Assembly: GCA_036023115.1 (NCBI GenBank)
Contig: JAYKKT010000046.1
Location: 4,409,001-4,473,000 of the forward strand
DNA length: 64,000 nucleotides
Direction: 5' to 3'
Source: Brasenia schreberi
Lineage: Eukaryota > Streptophyta > Magnoliopsida > Nymphaeales > Cabombaceae
Under the pieces are notes generated by a model that saw nothing but the letters and a program-made list of their open reading frames with translations, made no database searches and was not told the DNA's origin. Of this stretch, positions 12,408-25,200 are shown piece by piece; within the stretch, counting starts at the first letter, position 1; each line of letters opens with the position of its first letter. A program made the position numbers and the translations under genes.

Positions 12408-12927
12408 GCATCTGTATGGAGATAGAGACCTCTTTTATTTGTTGGTTTACATTAAGAAAGATGTGCAAGTTGTGTCTTCCCATGTTTGGCTCCAAGCACT
12501 CGCTCGGACGACGATACGCCATGGCTGACGAAGCACTCCAAAAAAAAGAGTGCCTCTCTTTTACTTCCTACTCAGTCCCTTGAGGAACTGGGACAATGAA
12601 ATATAATTCTCTCGACCGCAACCACAAGCACCAAGTTGCCATATTCTAAATCGTTGTGACAACTCCAAAACGCATGTTCCCATCAAAGTATATGCCTACC
12701 AGTTTGCATCCGACACTGTGATTTCGTTTTGTCTTCTATGTCAACTTCGATTTCGTCTTCCACATTATTTTTTTCCAAACCCAATTTTAAAAGGTATACT
12801 ATTAATTGTTCACGTCTTCCTTTGTTGAAGTCTTTTTGTATTATTTTGAATTCAATATATATATATATATATATATGATGTTGAAAAAAGTGTAGTGCGC
12901 CAAAAAGAATTTTCAAATGTGAATGGG

Positions 12928-12929
<2 letters not shown>

Positions 12930-13002
<73 letters not shown>
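12930..13002. repeat. Composite (CT)n(TA)n microsatellite
   Basis: A CT run of about 32 bp is followed directly by a TA run of about 40 bp. Confidence 0.97.
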
Positions 13003-13004
<2 letters not shown>

Positions 13005-15848
13005 TCTGCAATGCCTTGGAATGAACAAAAGCATCTTATAACTAAGCATAAATAATCAAAAGAGAGAAACCCTGCCTATACCCATATTTTGCCATCTAAG
13101 TGTCAGCCCAAAGGCACCTTCAAGTTGAAGATCAAGAGTGTTTGATTATGAGGTCAAGACTACAGAACCATCACTTTCTAGTTTCAGCGGCCCACCCAAT
13201 GATAGGCCGTGGAATCAGGTATAGTTCCAGTTCCGATGGCCCGCCCATTTGTGGGCCTTGTAATCAGGTAAACTGCATGACAAAGCCGAGAAACTGGAAC
13301 TATAGTTCTAATTCCATAGTCCCAAGCCTCCTAATCAAACACCTCCTAGGGCCCTCCATATTAGTGTATTCATATTAAAATATTTAAACCATTTTAAGCA
13401 TGTATTTCTAATTTTTGGATCCGACCTTTCCTATGACAATATGTTGGCATTTTTCGGGCATATTTGTTGGAAAAAAATAACAGGTGTGAACTCTTTTCTC
13501 ATGGTTTTGTCTACTGTTAACAAAGCAAATACCAGAGATGGCAGTCTTCACCCACCCGGCCTGCCAGCACAGAACAGCTGGTTAACTAGGGTAAACCCGC
13601 CCATCCCGCTTACAGCACCTTTTACTAGTAATTTAACTATTTTATCTTTTATGAACAATTTAATATTTTTATGTTATTTGATACAAATACTGATTAAATT
13701 AAATTTCTGTGAAACAAATTATCTTTGAACGATGTATTCATGGCGCTAGTGGGTAGTACCCGCGTAACAGTCTCCATCCCTTGACGATATTGCATGGGAA
13801 ATTGCAGATGATGGAGGCCATGACTGTAAATGAACCGGGTCTTCAAAAAAGCGATCATCATTCATTTTGATTACGAAAATTTCCCGAGAAAGATACATAG
13901 GGTTGCAACAGTCGGAGGGTACTTATAAATTTCAATAAATAAATAAAAATATATATATATATATATTTATATAACTTCATATATATATATATATATATGT
14001 GTGTGAGAAAAAAAAGAAAAAGAAAAAGAAAAGAAAAATCAGAATTGTTAAAATAGGTTTCATCTCAGGTTTTGCTAGAAGATATTAATCGTGATCAAAC
14101 TATTTATCCACATCAGCATTAAATGTTATTGATCTTTACGTTGATATGAATGGGAGATTCAATCCAGATCTTCTAACAAAGTTTGGAATGAAATCCAGTC
14201 TAGCAACTCTTAGTTCCTCTCTCTCTATATATAATAAATATCATCCTATATTTTTTCAAAAACATTTAAAACTTTTAAATTACACTAATACCATGACATG
14301 AACACCTTGGTATGATCGAATTTTTCTATAATATATAAAATATTGCATGTTAATACATCCAACGGAATCTCAAGCATCGATTTAGAGATAAATAGTTCGC
14401 TTTTGGATTTAAAAAATAAAACATTGACAAAAATGGCCTTCACTTTTAATCTCAACCAAATGGGCTAACGCCCAAGAGTGCTGCTTTTTAAGTTTCTCAA
14501 ACACGACCTGAGTCTTCTTTTTTCCCCAAGATAACCAAAAAAAAGAAGGCTGGTTTTGGTAATTCCCATAATTGATGATGTATTTGGAAATAGAGAATGA
14601 GGGAGGGGCCCTTTAAATCACTCATGGATGGTTGGCATCACACCGTAAGCGAACTGTGGCTCCCTTTAAATGGGAGAGCCACATGGCCCACATCACATAA
14701 ATTTCAACAATGGCTTCTTCTTTTCCAACTTGGCTTCTTCCTTTTCTCCATTCTTTTTTGTAACAACAAAACGGGCCACCCTGAACCCAGCTTGGTTCTG
14801 CTTGACCTCACCCCCTCAAGGGATTCAATGAGCCTAGGCTCAATCGAAACAGAGGAGCTCAGCTAGTCTGGGCCTTGATCGCGCAAGCCCAGTCATATCT
14901 GCGATATACCTCATGTAGCTTGAATTGCTTGCATTCTAAAAAGAAAAAAATTACACTAAGTGGGTAGAGAGCACCACACTATTTGTTTTGCTTCTTCTTT
15001 TGTTGTTTAAGTTGATCTCATGTCTGAGTTGAGTTCACTCAAAGGTTGAATTTGTACTCAATCTTGGTCTAGGTCCACCCTGGTTCTTTATGTTTTTGAC
15101 AACCTACAATGGTGGTTTAGGCAGTCCTCGTGTTGCACCCTTTAGTCGAAGTGCCCAAGGGGCCGCAAACGCGTTAAAACTGTGCCATACCCCTGGACTT
15201 TGTTCTCTTCAAGAATCAAAAGGTGGAGCAGTTTCAATTTCAACTTGAAGACTCTTTCCATCCTTCAAAGAGTTAAGAATGGCGCTATCAAATAAACAAG
15301 GTCAATGTTTTGGCTCTCCTGAATTTTGTAAGCAAACTCAGTTCTAAGAAGAAAATGCACAACATAGCATAGTTTGACTCGACTGGGCCTACACAGAGTC
15401 GGGCAGGTTCCTGTTTAGACCGATTTGTAGCTTCTTCTGGTGTAGGTGAGAACCAAAAGGTGGAATGATTTTAGGGTTTGACCAGAATCTTTTAGGGTCA
15501 AGTTTTAGCAGAGAAAGGATATAAGAATACGATTTGGTTCATTTACCGACCCTACCACCACCGTCCTCCGTTACCTTCCGCTTCCCTCCGCCAAACTTTT
15601 TTAAACATCAGCGGCTGTCGTTGCCACAACCACCACCCTTTTCTGGTTCCCCATTCTCTCACTCTACACATCAAAATATTTGAAGGTTTAGCAATGTTCT
15701 TTGCAACCATCTCATTCAGATAATGATAGTAGTGTAGAAGCCCTTGTCACTGCTTTTGTGGAGCCAAGAAAGTAGAGGATGACGGAGGGTGATCCAAGTC
15801 ATGGAAGAGTGTTAGCTCATGGAGAGCGCACATGAAATTCGGTGCACA

Positions 15849-16015
<167 letters not shown>

Positions 16016-16680
16016 TAGTGATTCATACTCAAATTTATTTAAACTTAAATTCACTTAAAAATCTTTATTATCAGTATAATAACTCATAGAAATGTGAATA
16101 TAAAAGTGAAATATATTATTATATAATTTAATTTTTAAATTCAAATCTCTTTTCATATTCATTAGATCATGAAAATAAATTTGCATATGAATTAAGTTTG
16201 AGTATATAGAGAAATAGCGATATATATATATATATATATATATTCAAACTCATCTATACTCAAATCTACTCAAATATTTTTAAAGAAAACTATTTTAACA
16301 GCTCCATCAGATCTCTGCAAAGCTAGCTGTTTCATTACTCTGTCTAGGGGATCTTTATGTCAAACGATGGATCAGGCTGTCAACACCAAACCTTTTAGGC
16401 TGATGAATTTAAGAGTGTCATGTGATAAGAAAGTAGTTTAGTTTGAGTTTCATAGATCTAAAGGTCATAGCTTTCATTTTTCTACAATTTTACACAATAA
16501 ACTCTTCCGGGAAATTTAATTATTTCCCTCTGTTTGCAATTGTATGAACAAGTTAAGAATATTCAGAAGCAGCATCCCCTAGTTCATTCACTTAATACAA
16601 GGAAAGAATTTCCAAGAAACCACGTTAGTTACTTCCTCTGTTTTGTACTAGCAAGTTCAAATATCATCTGGAACATATTC

Positions 16681-17366
16681 TCATTTATCGGCTTCGGCAT
16701 GTCAGCGGCAATTGGCGACGGCTTCATCACGAAGTCAATGGGATTCCGGAACACAGCAGGGGCAGCAAAGAACCAATCAGTTGCACTTAGGGTGCAATCA
16801 GACAAGTCTGCTTTATAGATGGGTTCCAAAACACTCTTCATGCACAAGCCCATCGCCAATTCTACAAAAACTGCGTTATCTCGCGCACAAGAGACTTCAT
16901 CTTCGGTGACTCTGCTACATTTCTGCAAAACTGCGACATTTTTGTTAAAAGACCAATGGATCACCAACAGAACACAATCACAGCTCAAGCAAGGAGTGAC
17001 AAGAGAAGCCCAACGGGAATAATTATACAGAATTGCCAAATTGTGCCACATGCTAAGCACTCGCCGGTTAGATTGAATACACCCACGTACCTAGACCGCC
17101 CCTTGAAGCAGTACTCAAGATCAGTGGTGATGGAATCAAATTTAGGTGAGTTGATCAACCCACAAGGATGGATTCCTTTAGATGGTAGCTTTGCTTTAGA
17201 CTCATTATTCTTTGCGGAGTATGGAAACAAGGAGACTGGTGCTGACACTAGTAAAAGGGTGAGATGGAAAGGTTACAAAGTGATCACTAGCAGATCAGAG
17301 GCACTTAATTATACAGCTGGTAGCTTCATTCAAGGTGGACAGCGGCTGAAGGGAGTTGGTATATAA
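16681..17366 (+). pseudogene. Pectinesterase (pectin methylesterase) pseudogene, C-terminal half
   Basis: The first part (16681-16818) reads GDGFITKSMGFRNTAG and VALRVQSDKSAL, then meets TAG. A small deletion moves the match to another frame, which runs to TAA at 17364-17366 and contains DGFQNTLHAQAHRQFY, RDFIFGDSA, NTITAQ, YLDRPLKQYSR and LINPQGW. These are pectinesterase blocks in the right order. Three conserved features are changed: the GYQDTLY block reads GFQNTL (catalytic Asp to Asn), the YLGRPW block reads YLDRPL, and the frame is broken. The N-terminal inhibitor domain and first half are absent. The family removes methyl esters from cell-wall pectin, but this copy is almost certainly dead. 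Confidence 0.85.
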
Positions 17367-17663
17367 AAAGTATAACGGATCAATATATATAAAATAAAGA
17401 CCCTGCATCATAGTTGAGGTGGACGAATAAGATGGATCATCTCATTAATGGGATGAGAACCTGCACCGCTGCACTAACTTTAATCCGATGGAGTTTGCGT
17501 GTTCGGCATCCGCGTCAAGGTGAACCTTTTCCGTAGCTTAAAAAGGCGAAAGAAGTCAGCCGCGTTGAACAACGATTCCCGTTTTACGACGTCACTCATG
17601 ATCCTTCCTCCTGGGTCTCTCTCTCTCTCCTGCTGCGAAGAATCGAGAGGGGAAGATGGAGAC

Positions 17664-17670
17664 TATAAAT
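17664..17670 (+). promoter_or_regulatory. Candidate TATA box of the dicarboxylate carrier gene
   Basis: TATAAAT lies 195 bp upstream of the carrier ATG, within pyrimidine-rich promoter-like sequence (CTCTCTCT at about 17620-17630). If used, transcription would start near 17695 and give a leader of about 170 nt. This rests on motif and spacing only. Confidence 0.4.
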
Positions 17671-17864
17671 TACGGACCCCAACACACTATGTACACCTAG
17701 AAACCCCCTTTTCTTTTTCTCTCTTCCAGAACATATAATTTCCATTATAATGATCCTTTGATCTTCCTCATCCGCCATCATCCTCTGATCTCGAGATCCC
17801 ACTTCCTCTTACGCCCATCACACCCAATTCCCACTATTCGGGACCCAATTCTAAGAGGAGTCAA

Positions 17865-18824
17865 ATGGGTAACGTCAAACCTTTCGTTGAGGGCGGTGTC
17901 GCCGCCATCGTCGCCGGCGTCTCCACGCACCCGCTGGACCTTATCAAAGTCCGGATGCAGCTCCAAGGCGAAGCCCCACCTCCCGTTCTCCGTCCTGCCG
18001 TCGCCTTCGCGACTACCACCACCGCTATTAACGGCCAAATGCCTCCTCCTCCACCGCCAGCCCCCGCTCGCGTCGGCCCGATCTCCGTCGGCGTGAAGAT
18101 CATTCGAATGGAAGGCCCCGCCGCTCTTTTCAATGGAGTATCCGCCACTATGCTCCGACAAGCCCTCTACTCCACTACCAGGATGGGCCTCTATGACATC
18201 TTCAAGGCCAAGTACTCCGATCCGGAGAATGGACATTTCTCCATAGGCCGCAAGATCGCCGCCGGGCTCGCGGCCGGTGGAATCGGGGCTGCCATCGGTA
18301 ACCCAGCTGACGTCGCGATGGTGAGGATGCAAGCTGACGGACGGCTTCCGGTGGAGCAGCGGAGGAACTACACGGGAGTCGGTAATGCGATCGGACGGAT
18401 GGTGAAGAGCGAGGGTGTCACGAGTCTGTGGCGAGGGTCGTCGATGACAATCAATAGGGCGATGTTGGTAACGGCGTCGCAGTTAGCGACGTACGACACG
18501 GTGAAGGAGGCGATCGTCGAGAGCGGGGTGATGAGGGACGGGCTCGGAACGCACGTCACGTCGAGCTTTACCGCGGGAATCGTCGCGTCGGTGGTGACGA
18601 ACCCGGTCGACGTGATCAAGACGAGGGTGATGAACATGAAGGTGGTTCCTGGCGAGGCTCCGCCGTACGCTGGGCCGCTCGATTGCGCCATGAAGACGGT
18701 GCGTGGCGAGGGAATTATGGCTCTTTACAAAGGATTCATACCCACCATTACCAGGCAGGGACCGTTTACGGTGGTGCTCTTCGTTACTCTGGAGCAGGTC
18801 AGGAAATTGCTCAAGGATTTCTGA
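17865..18824 (+). CDS. DIC: Mitochondrial dicarboxylate carrier (DIC/PUMP4-5 type)
   Basis: A single intact exon of 319 codons starts MGNVKPFVEGG and ends TGA. It shows the three-fold mitochondrial carrier structure with signature motifs HPLDLIKVRMQ (22-32), NPADVAMVRMQ (146-156) and NPVDVIKTRV (246-255). The second motif lacks the usual basic residue, as in plant dicarboxylate carriers. A Pro-rich loop around residues 60-70 separates the first two helices. Family role: exchange of malate, oxaloacetate, succinate and phosphate across the inner mitochondrial membrane; plant members are also named PUMP4-6 or DIC1-3. Coding sequence is markedly GC-rich against its AT-rich flanks. The lack of introns is typical of plant DIC genes. 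Which of DIC1-3 it matches best is not decided. Confidence 0.93.
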   Translation: MGNVKPFVEGGVAAIVAGVSTHPLDLIKVRMQLQGEAPPPVLRPAVAFATTTTAINGQMPPPPPPAPARVGPISVGVKIIRMEGPAALFNGVSATMLRQALYSTTRMGLYDIFKAKYSDPENGHFSIGRKIAAGLAAGGIGAAIGNPADVAMVRMQADGRLPVEQRRNYTGVGNAIGRMVKSEGVTSLWRGSSMTINRAMLVTASQLATYDTVKEAIVESGVMRDGLGTHVTSSFTAGIVASVVTNPVDVIKTRVMNMKVVPGEAPPYAGPLDCAMKTVRGEGIMALYKGFIPTITRQGPFTVVLFVTLEQVRKLLKDF

Positions 18825-20029
18825 ATCAACGGAGAGACGTGATATTAGCAATACTAATGAAATAAGAATTCGAAAAGAAAGGAAGATGGTGGTGATGGAG
18901 AGGAAGGTAGAAGACGATGATGGTGACGATAACTTTTGTAGTTTTTTTGGTCTTATCTTTGTTATTTGTTATTTTTTGCTTGGAAGGGAATGAATTAAAG
19001 GATTATAGAGATCGATTGAAGAGGATCTCCATTCCCTTCACAGCAGCCTTTGGAGTAGTCTTGTTCTACTTCTTAATGAATTAGCTAAGAACTGTGGAGA
19101 TCGATGATGGTGACAATCGCTAGATGTTTGAGTTGTTGTATCATCTTTGTTATATATTTTTGTTGTGGGAGGGAATCAAGTGACCGTAGAGGGTGATCAA
19201 GGGTGTAAACTAAACTTTATTGCGGTATTAGAGGCCTAAAAGCTGGCAAAGTGCTGATTTTCTGCTTCTTAGAGTCTGTCCGATATTGAGAGTTCTCAGT
19301 GGAATACAAATATGGGAGGCAAAGAAACATTTTTCATTATATATTTTTGTGATGTTTGGTCCTCTTTCGGATTCGAGATGAGTCGGACGATGGGGAATTT
19401 TTGCATTTCGTTTTCTAATGGATGGTGTTCATTGGTCCTGGTAAAGTAGGTTGGTTGATGACAGATCTTTTTTTCTTTCATCTTTTTTCTTTTTGGGTGG
19501 CAATGGGGGAATGCATGCACTCATGCGTTATTGGTACTTTGGATTATTCTTTGTTTGGATTACTGGGAGACCGAAGATGTAACAAAGCATCTATTCAGTA
19601 GTGTAGTAGAGCTTTTGCAGAGCCTTCCAAGAGAAGGTTGGGAGTTAGTTCGGGCATTTCGAACCTTATGTACGCATCTTGTTCGGCCGTTCATCATGGA
19701 GAAAATACGAAGTGTTCGTCTCTTTGGATGAGGAAATAGCTGTGACATCGTTCGCGTTTGCGACGAATTTGCCAGCGTAAGTGAAAGCTGCGAAACCCAT
19801 TTCTCTGATGATTGAAATTTGAAATTATTCAAAGGCATTCCACTTTGCAGGCCGTTTGATGTTGCATCAGACGATTACATTGGCCTGAAATTCAACATCA
19901 ATGGCCACCACATGCCTCGCTTTCAATATTTTAGTTGATACAGCTTCGAAAACGAAAGAAAAATGTCTCTGATTTTCTGTGGTAACAGACGTCATACAGG
20001 TCTTTGAATAGGCTGCTTCATTTTTTTAG

Positions 20030-20145
20030 GAACAGAGTAAACTATTGTTTTTATTAGTTTGGGAAATTGTGCCCACAGGATTCGAACACGGGATGCGATT
20101 TTGCTCATAATCCCTGACCATCTAGCTGTTCCACACAAATGAATT
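20030..20145 (-). mobile_element. tRNA-derived SINE remnant
   Basis: On the minus strand an A-box-like TAGCTAGATGG (about 20117-20127) is followed by a B-box-like GTTCGAATCC (20078-20087), then a T-poor, A-rich tail towards 20030. This is the internal Pol III promoter arrangement of tRNA-derived SINEs. No target-site duplication was found. Confidence 0.55.
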
Positions 20146-20185
20146 CCAACAAAATCCTCTTATGGCACTTTACCGTGCAAGGAGT

Positions 20186-20262
20186 CATTGCTCTCCTGGT
20201 CGGAATCGGTTAAAAAGGATTTTTCAGTTGAAGGTCAAGAGTTGGATACCCGAGGAATGCAC
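20186..20262 (+). mobile_element. tRNA-derived SINE head, degenerate
   Basis: The sequence 'cggttaaaaagg', then 'cagttgaaggtcaagagttg' with 'gatacccg', parallels the head of the SINE copies at 21748, 47158 and 47463, which share the motif TTGAAGGTCAnGAGTTCGATACC. The A box is degenerate. It is directly followed by another SINE-like unit. Confidence 0.45.
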
Positions 20263-20375
20263 CAGAGCGTTAGCTGAATGGCAAGGCGCTATGACTACCT
20301 TGCTGCAGGGAGGAGTCTAATCTAGGGGGTTGCACAGCTTCGGCCTCCCATTGTAACAAAACAAAAAGGAAAAAG
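20262..20375 (+). mobile_element. Possible tRNA-derived SINE
   Basis: An A-box-like TTAGCTGAATGGCAAGG at 20270-20286 is followed by a weak B-box-like segment around 20310-20322 and an A-rich stretch (aacaaaacaaaaagg) ending near 20375. The B box is poor, so the call is tentative. Confidence 0.4.
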
Positions 20376-20554
20376 AAAAAGCTTGCAACTTCTGCTTTGT
20401 GTCGAAGGATGACTAATTGTTTCGCTTCTCTTGGCTGTGCAGCGATCAACTAAAAGATCGATAGCATCTCTTTCATCAAGATTGGGCTTGGATGACAAGA
20501 ACCATTTATGGTAATCATACAATTTTCTGGATCTGTTAAGGTTACTGATTAATC

Positions 20555-20900
20555 TAGAGGTGTCTAGTTTGAACCCAGTCCAGCAGGTGAACCGAGATAG
20601 AACCGGAAGCAGGGACTCCTGCAGTTCGGTTCTGGTTCAGCCCATTGGAAAACCGAATTAGAACCAGAACCAAAATAGAGGGTATCAAGTCCACTTAGGT
20701 TCTGGTCTAAAATCCCACCCTTTGTTTCATGAAATTTTCAAATAAAACCAAAACCATATTGAAACCAGAATTGACCTGGACTCAAACCCAGAATCGAACT
20801 TGGAACCAGGAAACTGAACAGTTCAGTTTCAGTTCCTGGTTTTGGTGGAACTGAAACCACCAGTTTGAAACAACAGTTCCGGTCTGCTCGAACCAGACAG
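20555..20900. repeat. Decayed self-complementary repeat rich in aaccgg words
   Basis: This region alternates gaacc/ggttc words on both strands (for example 'ggttctggttcagccc' and 'aaccgaattagaaccag'). The ends 'agaggtgtctagtttgaacc' and, inverted, 'aggatacactagacctgtct' are loosely inverted. Similar stretches lie at 28918-29195 and 48125-48400. This is probably a non-autonomous DNA element family, but no clear target duplication was found. Confidence 0.35.
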
Positions 20901-21747
20901 GTCTAGTGTATCCTCCGCTTGCTGCAAAGAAGCTCTCCAATGGGCAATCACCATTATCGGTTTCGAGTTTTTGACTATGAATTATAAGACCAATTTCACA
21001 TGCATGTTCTGCACAATCCCAATACAATTATTGGATCCAATAAATTAGGCATTAACGGGACGCGCTATACATGTGCTGGGTTGTGTTGGTCATGTGAATC
21101 TTCTATGTAAACAGAATTATTGGTGTTAAATTAATGACAAATGAATCAGCTGTTTCCTGTTATCAGAATATCGAATCGGTCAATTCAGATCCAAAAGCTG
21201 GATAAACAATTAAATTCAGGCTGCAGACCTTTAATTCAGTATTTTTGGTTCTCTGGATCTTTTTTACTAAAAATTGTTTATATTTTCAGCCATTCCTCTT
21301 ATTCTTGAAAGCAATTAGTCATAATCAATTTCATATCAAACAGGCTTGTTTCTTACTTGGTTTTGGAAACATATTGGAGAAAACTGGAACTGGGATCCTG
21401 GAAGGCACGCATTTCAAGGGAAAGTTGATTATTTTCCAGAGGAAACTGGTCTCTACCTGGCCCTGAAACAAGCATATTGTGGTTTAAGTGGCAGTGAGGC
21501 CCGTGTATTGAGTGCCCAACTGCGGAGGAAAAAAATAAGTTACTTTTCCTCGGAAAAAGTTTTATAACCATCTAGAAAAGCATTTCTCCTCGACTGAAGC
21601 TCGCATTATCAGAGAAAGTTGCTCAATGCTTGCATTTATGAACATATTACATAAGACCCCACCGTGGTGGCCACAAAAGGTGAGCAACCAATCTTTCTAA
21701 GCCTGTAAATCATCTCTTCTTACAAGCACACAAAGTTCAAATTGCAG

Positions 21748-21850
21748 AGAGCAATGGCTCAACCGGCTAGGGGGTAGACACACAACTTGAACATCATGAG
21801 TTCGATACCCGGCATGGTGCAACTGATCATTGAAAAAGAGAAGAAGGATT
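21748..21850 (+). mobile_element. tRNA-derived SINE
   Basis: The A box TGGCTCAACCGGCTAGGGGG (21755-21774) and B box GAGTTCGATACCC (21798-21810) are well preserved, followed by an A-rich tail (ttgaaaaagagaagaagg). The intervening 'acacacaacttgaacatcat' corresponds to the anticodon-loop region shared with the copies near 47.2 and 47.5 kb. Confidence 0.65.
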
Positions 21851-22239
21851 AACGTAGATGATGCCAGAAAAGAAGAGTTAAGCAAAGGAAACACAGCAAA
21901 TCTTGCATTTCTTAACAAATAGTTACTTTACATCAGCGAAACAAGTACATAACTCAATATTACATCGCTAGATGAAACTTATGTACACATTTTCCTTTTC
22001 CTGTCTAACAATCCTAAATATAATCCGCGGGACAGTGAACCCTTATTGGTCGTATCCCACAGAATAGACTCCACGCAATGTGAGAAATACTGCCAACAAG
22101 GTGTGTTCAAGCAAGTCACTTACAGAGACAAAGAAAAGGTGAAAAGAATGCAAAAGGGAAAGGACTCAATATACAGAGGAAGGGATATTGGCTTTTAGTT
22201 ATCTCGTCTGCCTTCTGATTGAGATGTTATCTCCAAGGG

Positions 22240-25200
22240 CTATTTCTGATCTTGTGAAGCTTTCCCCTCATTCCCATCAAGGTGGTGAAGCTCATTTAAC
22301 AGCTGAGACCGTCGTTCCTTCAAGAAATTAAGCCTACTTGTCAAATCAACCAGTGTTGAAGACGTTGAAGCCAGTCCCTGATGTAGCCGGAGGCACATTG
22401 TTAAAACTCACGGTCTCTGATTAAAAGAACAAAGTCCAGCAGATACTGCATGAATTGTTATGTGATAAAGGACAGCAGCAGCGGTTTCAACATTTGTCTC
22501 ATATTCAGGACGACTGAGTGACTTAGATCACAAAATGATGTAAAGAAAGGGAAACTACTGACATATCAGAAAAGGACCTTCCCAATCACATCTGCTGATA
22601 CTCTATATAGTTTTCAAATGGTAAAACAAAAAAATTTACCCTGCCAAATTTATAAAAGCTTTACATATGTAATTTACTACTTTCCATATTGCTAGGATGA
22701 TGATTGAGACATAAAATGAACCAAAAAAGTGCAAAACTTATTCGCGAGCATAAACTCATCTGGGAGAGAGCAAACATGTTTAAAGAAGCACCCTCAGAAC
22801 AGAAAACTGACTTATCAAAGTCAGCATCTTTCTGCTGTAGTGTTTTCAAAATAATCCAAGAAACAGAACAAGATATTAAGATATTGAATATACTGTAAGT
22901 CTTCCATAAGTCTAAAATCCTAAGTGAAGGTCCACTGAAATAAAGCCACTCACCTCATCCTGAGCCGGAAGGTCCTTCACAGAACCAGAATCATTTGTGG
23001 GTATACTTGTGAAGTCTGCTCTTCTACGAGAAGCTTTCCTGCTCGGTAAAGAAGATGTGTCTTGTGGCCTCACAGACCCACAATCAGCTTCCACCAACAC
23101 ATCCTGCCTTCAACAGAAAACAGTGAACAACCGTATATTATCGATCATTACTATGTCATGCATTAGCGGCAAAAGAATATTTTAACCCTTAAGGAAATGC
23201 AAAAACAACTTTATCATATACAACAGCTATTGGCATGCAAAAGAATTGAAATAACATAAAGGAACTTTAGATAGCTAAATGAAGCACTATTAGAGTTTAC
23301 GAGTCTAAAGCACGTGTCAGGCTTCTGCATAATAATTGATAAAACTTAACAGCAAACCATCAACAGATGAAACAAATATAGGATAACCAACTGAGGGGTA
23401 AGAGCTTAACTTCAGCCCCAGATAAACTTAACTATGACTGGCTTATTATGGAGTAAACGATTAAATATTATACTAAAAAAGGGGGTCATCTTCGGAATCC
23501 AGGCAACTTAGAGTATCTGACAACTATAGAAAAATGGAATAAACATTAAATATTAGTGAACACGGGACATATCCTAATCGTAAGAGTAGTAAAATATAAT
23601 GATACGTTTGGCCAGGAAAAAAATGACGAATTCAATTTACTGGACACATGCATGCACTCGGTGTCCAGACACCAAACATGCTCGAGCTCTTTATTGTATT
23701 CATTGATGATAAAAAGGAAAACATATTAAAGGTGAATACACAGCATGAAAAGATGCCAAGTTATTATGCACACAGAAGCACTGGTGACAAGCAATAATTG
23801 TTGGGAAGAGTAGAGAATCTGGAACCATCGGTTAACGCCAGTAGGCAAGCCCAGAGTCATGAGCACTTCACCTGTTCAATGTATGAATCTCTGGTTGTAT
23901 AGAAGTATGAACAAATGTGAAGATCACAGCCAACTTATTTAAGTTCTAACAGCAGATAGTTCACTAATCCCTACAAACTCTGTATAAGTTTGAAGCAATT
24001 ACTTGTGCACCTATGAGGCTAACCATGTCAACATATTCTACGAGGCACAAGTAGCCAAGAAGAATTACTCCATCCTTACCACCAGACAAATATTATTCGG
24101 CTTATCAGGTATAAGAACATCAAGCAAAGGCAACAAAAGAAGTGCTTTCGCATGAGCTGCAAATCTAAACATAGTCAAACCGAATGCTGATCTGCTAAGA
24201 ACTGCATATTGCATATTGCATCACAGATTAACAAAATTATTTTGAATCAGATTATCAATGATTCTTTCATTTCTTACAGTGGTTACTGTTGTAATACTTA
24301 ATTTATAAGAGTTGATATTGTTTCGCAATGCAACCACAAGAGTTCATTTTATACAAAATAAAAAAAGGGACATATAAGAAAGTGAAATACGGTGAATCTT
24401 CAGGAATTAACTGGCAAATCACTGTTTATGGTTGGTACTTAAACTATCGAGAATTTTGAGTCAGATAGTATACAGGAGACATGTAAATGGGTCAGGTAAA
24501 GCACCAAAAGTTTTTCCACAGCCACAAAATGTTGGCAAACGCCTCAGGCATCCAAATACTTGGCGATGATTGACAAAATTAGCCAATAGTGATATAATCA
24601 TATAGATTGTATACAGGAGACATGTAAATGGGACAGGTAAAGCACCAAAAGTTTTTCCAGAGCCACAAAATGTTGGCAAGCGCCTCGGGTATCCAAATAC
24701 TTGGTGATGATTGACAAAATTAGCCAATAGTGATATAATCATATTCATGGGTGCCTTAGTTCAACAGCAGTGTAAATTATTGGCCATGATTCAGCGATAA
24801 AAAGAAGTAGCAGGTTCTCAGATAACAATTATGACCAAGCGGCAGATGGATGCATGTTTACCTCACTCTTTTGAGAGCCTTCATGATACAATATTCCAGT
24901 ATCCCGTTGGTGAACTTGCCTGCATATGCACCCAATGATAAGTGTCCTCTTCCCTGCTAAGTGTTGCATATAACAGTTTTTTATTAATTCCATTTGCTGG
25001 TATGAATATGTTTGGCATGTCTACAATGGCGATTATTTAGCATTTTAGTTTTCATTCTTGCACATATTATATGATTACAGGAGACGAAGTTCCATTCCAA
25101 TAAAATTGTCTGTCAGAACCAAGTCCATATCTAGCAAAAGATAGCAAGTTAAGCTCAACTAGAGTAAAGAGAAAACACTTTCCTACCGTGTCACTTCATG

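Larger units (their letters stand above)
18825..22239. other. Intergenic region between DIC and the REN1-like gene
   Basis: The first 200-300 bp are the likely 3' UTR of the carrier. The rest has no recognised gene. It contains tRNA-derived SINE remnants near 20030-20375 and 21748-21850, and a stretch at 20555-20900 rich in 'aaccgg/ggttc' words that looks like a decayed, self-complementary element. The 3' UTR of the minus-strand REN1-like gene must begin below 22240. Confidence 0.55.

Noticed and set aside
17778..18332. Minus-strand 184-codon open frame opposite the carrier gene
   Set aside because: Shadow of the GC-rich DIC coding sequence; no similarity.
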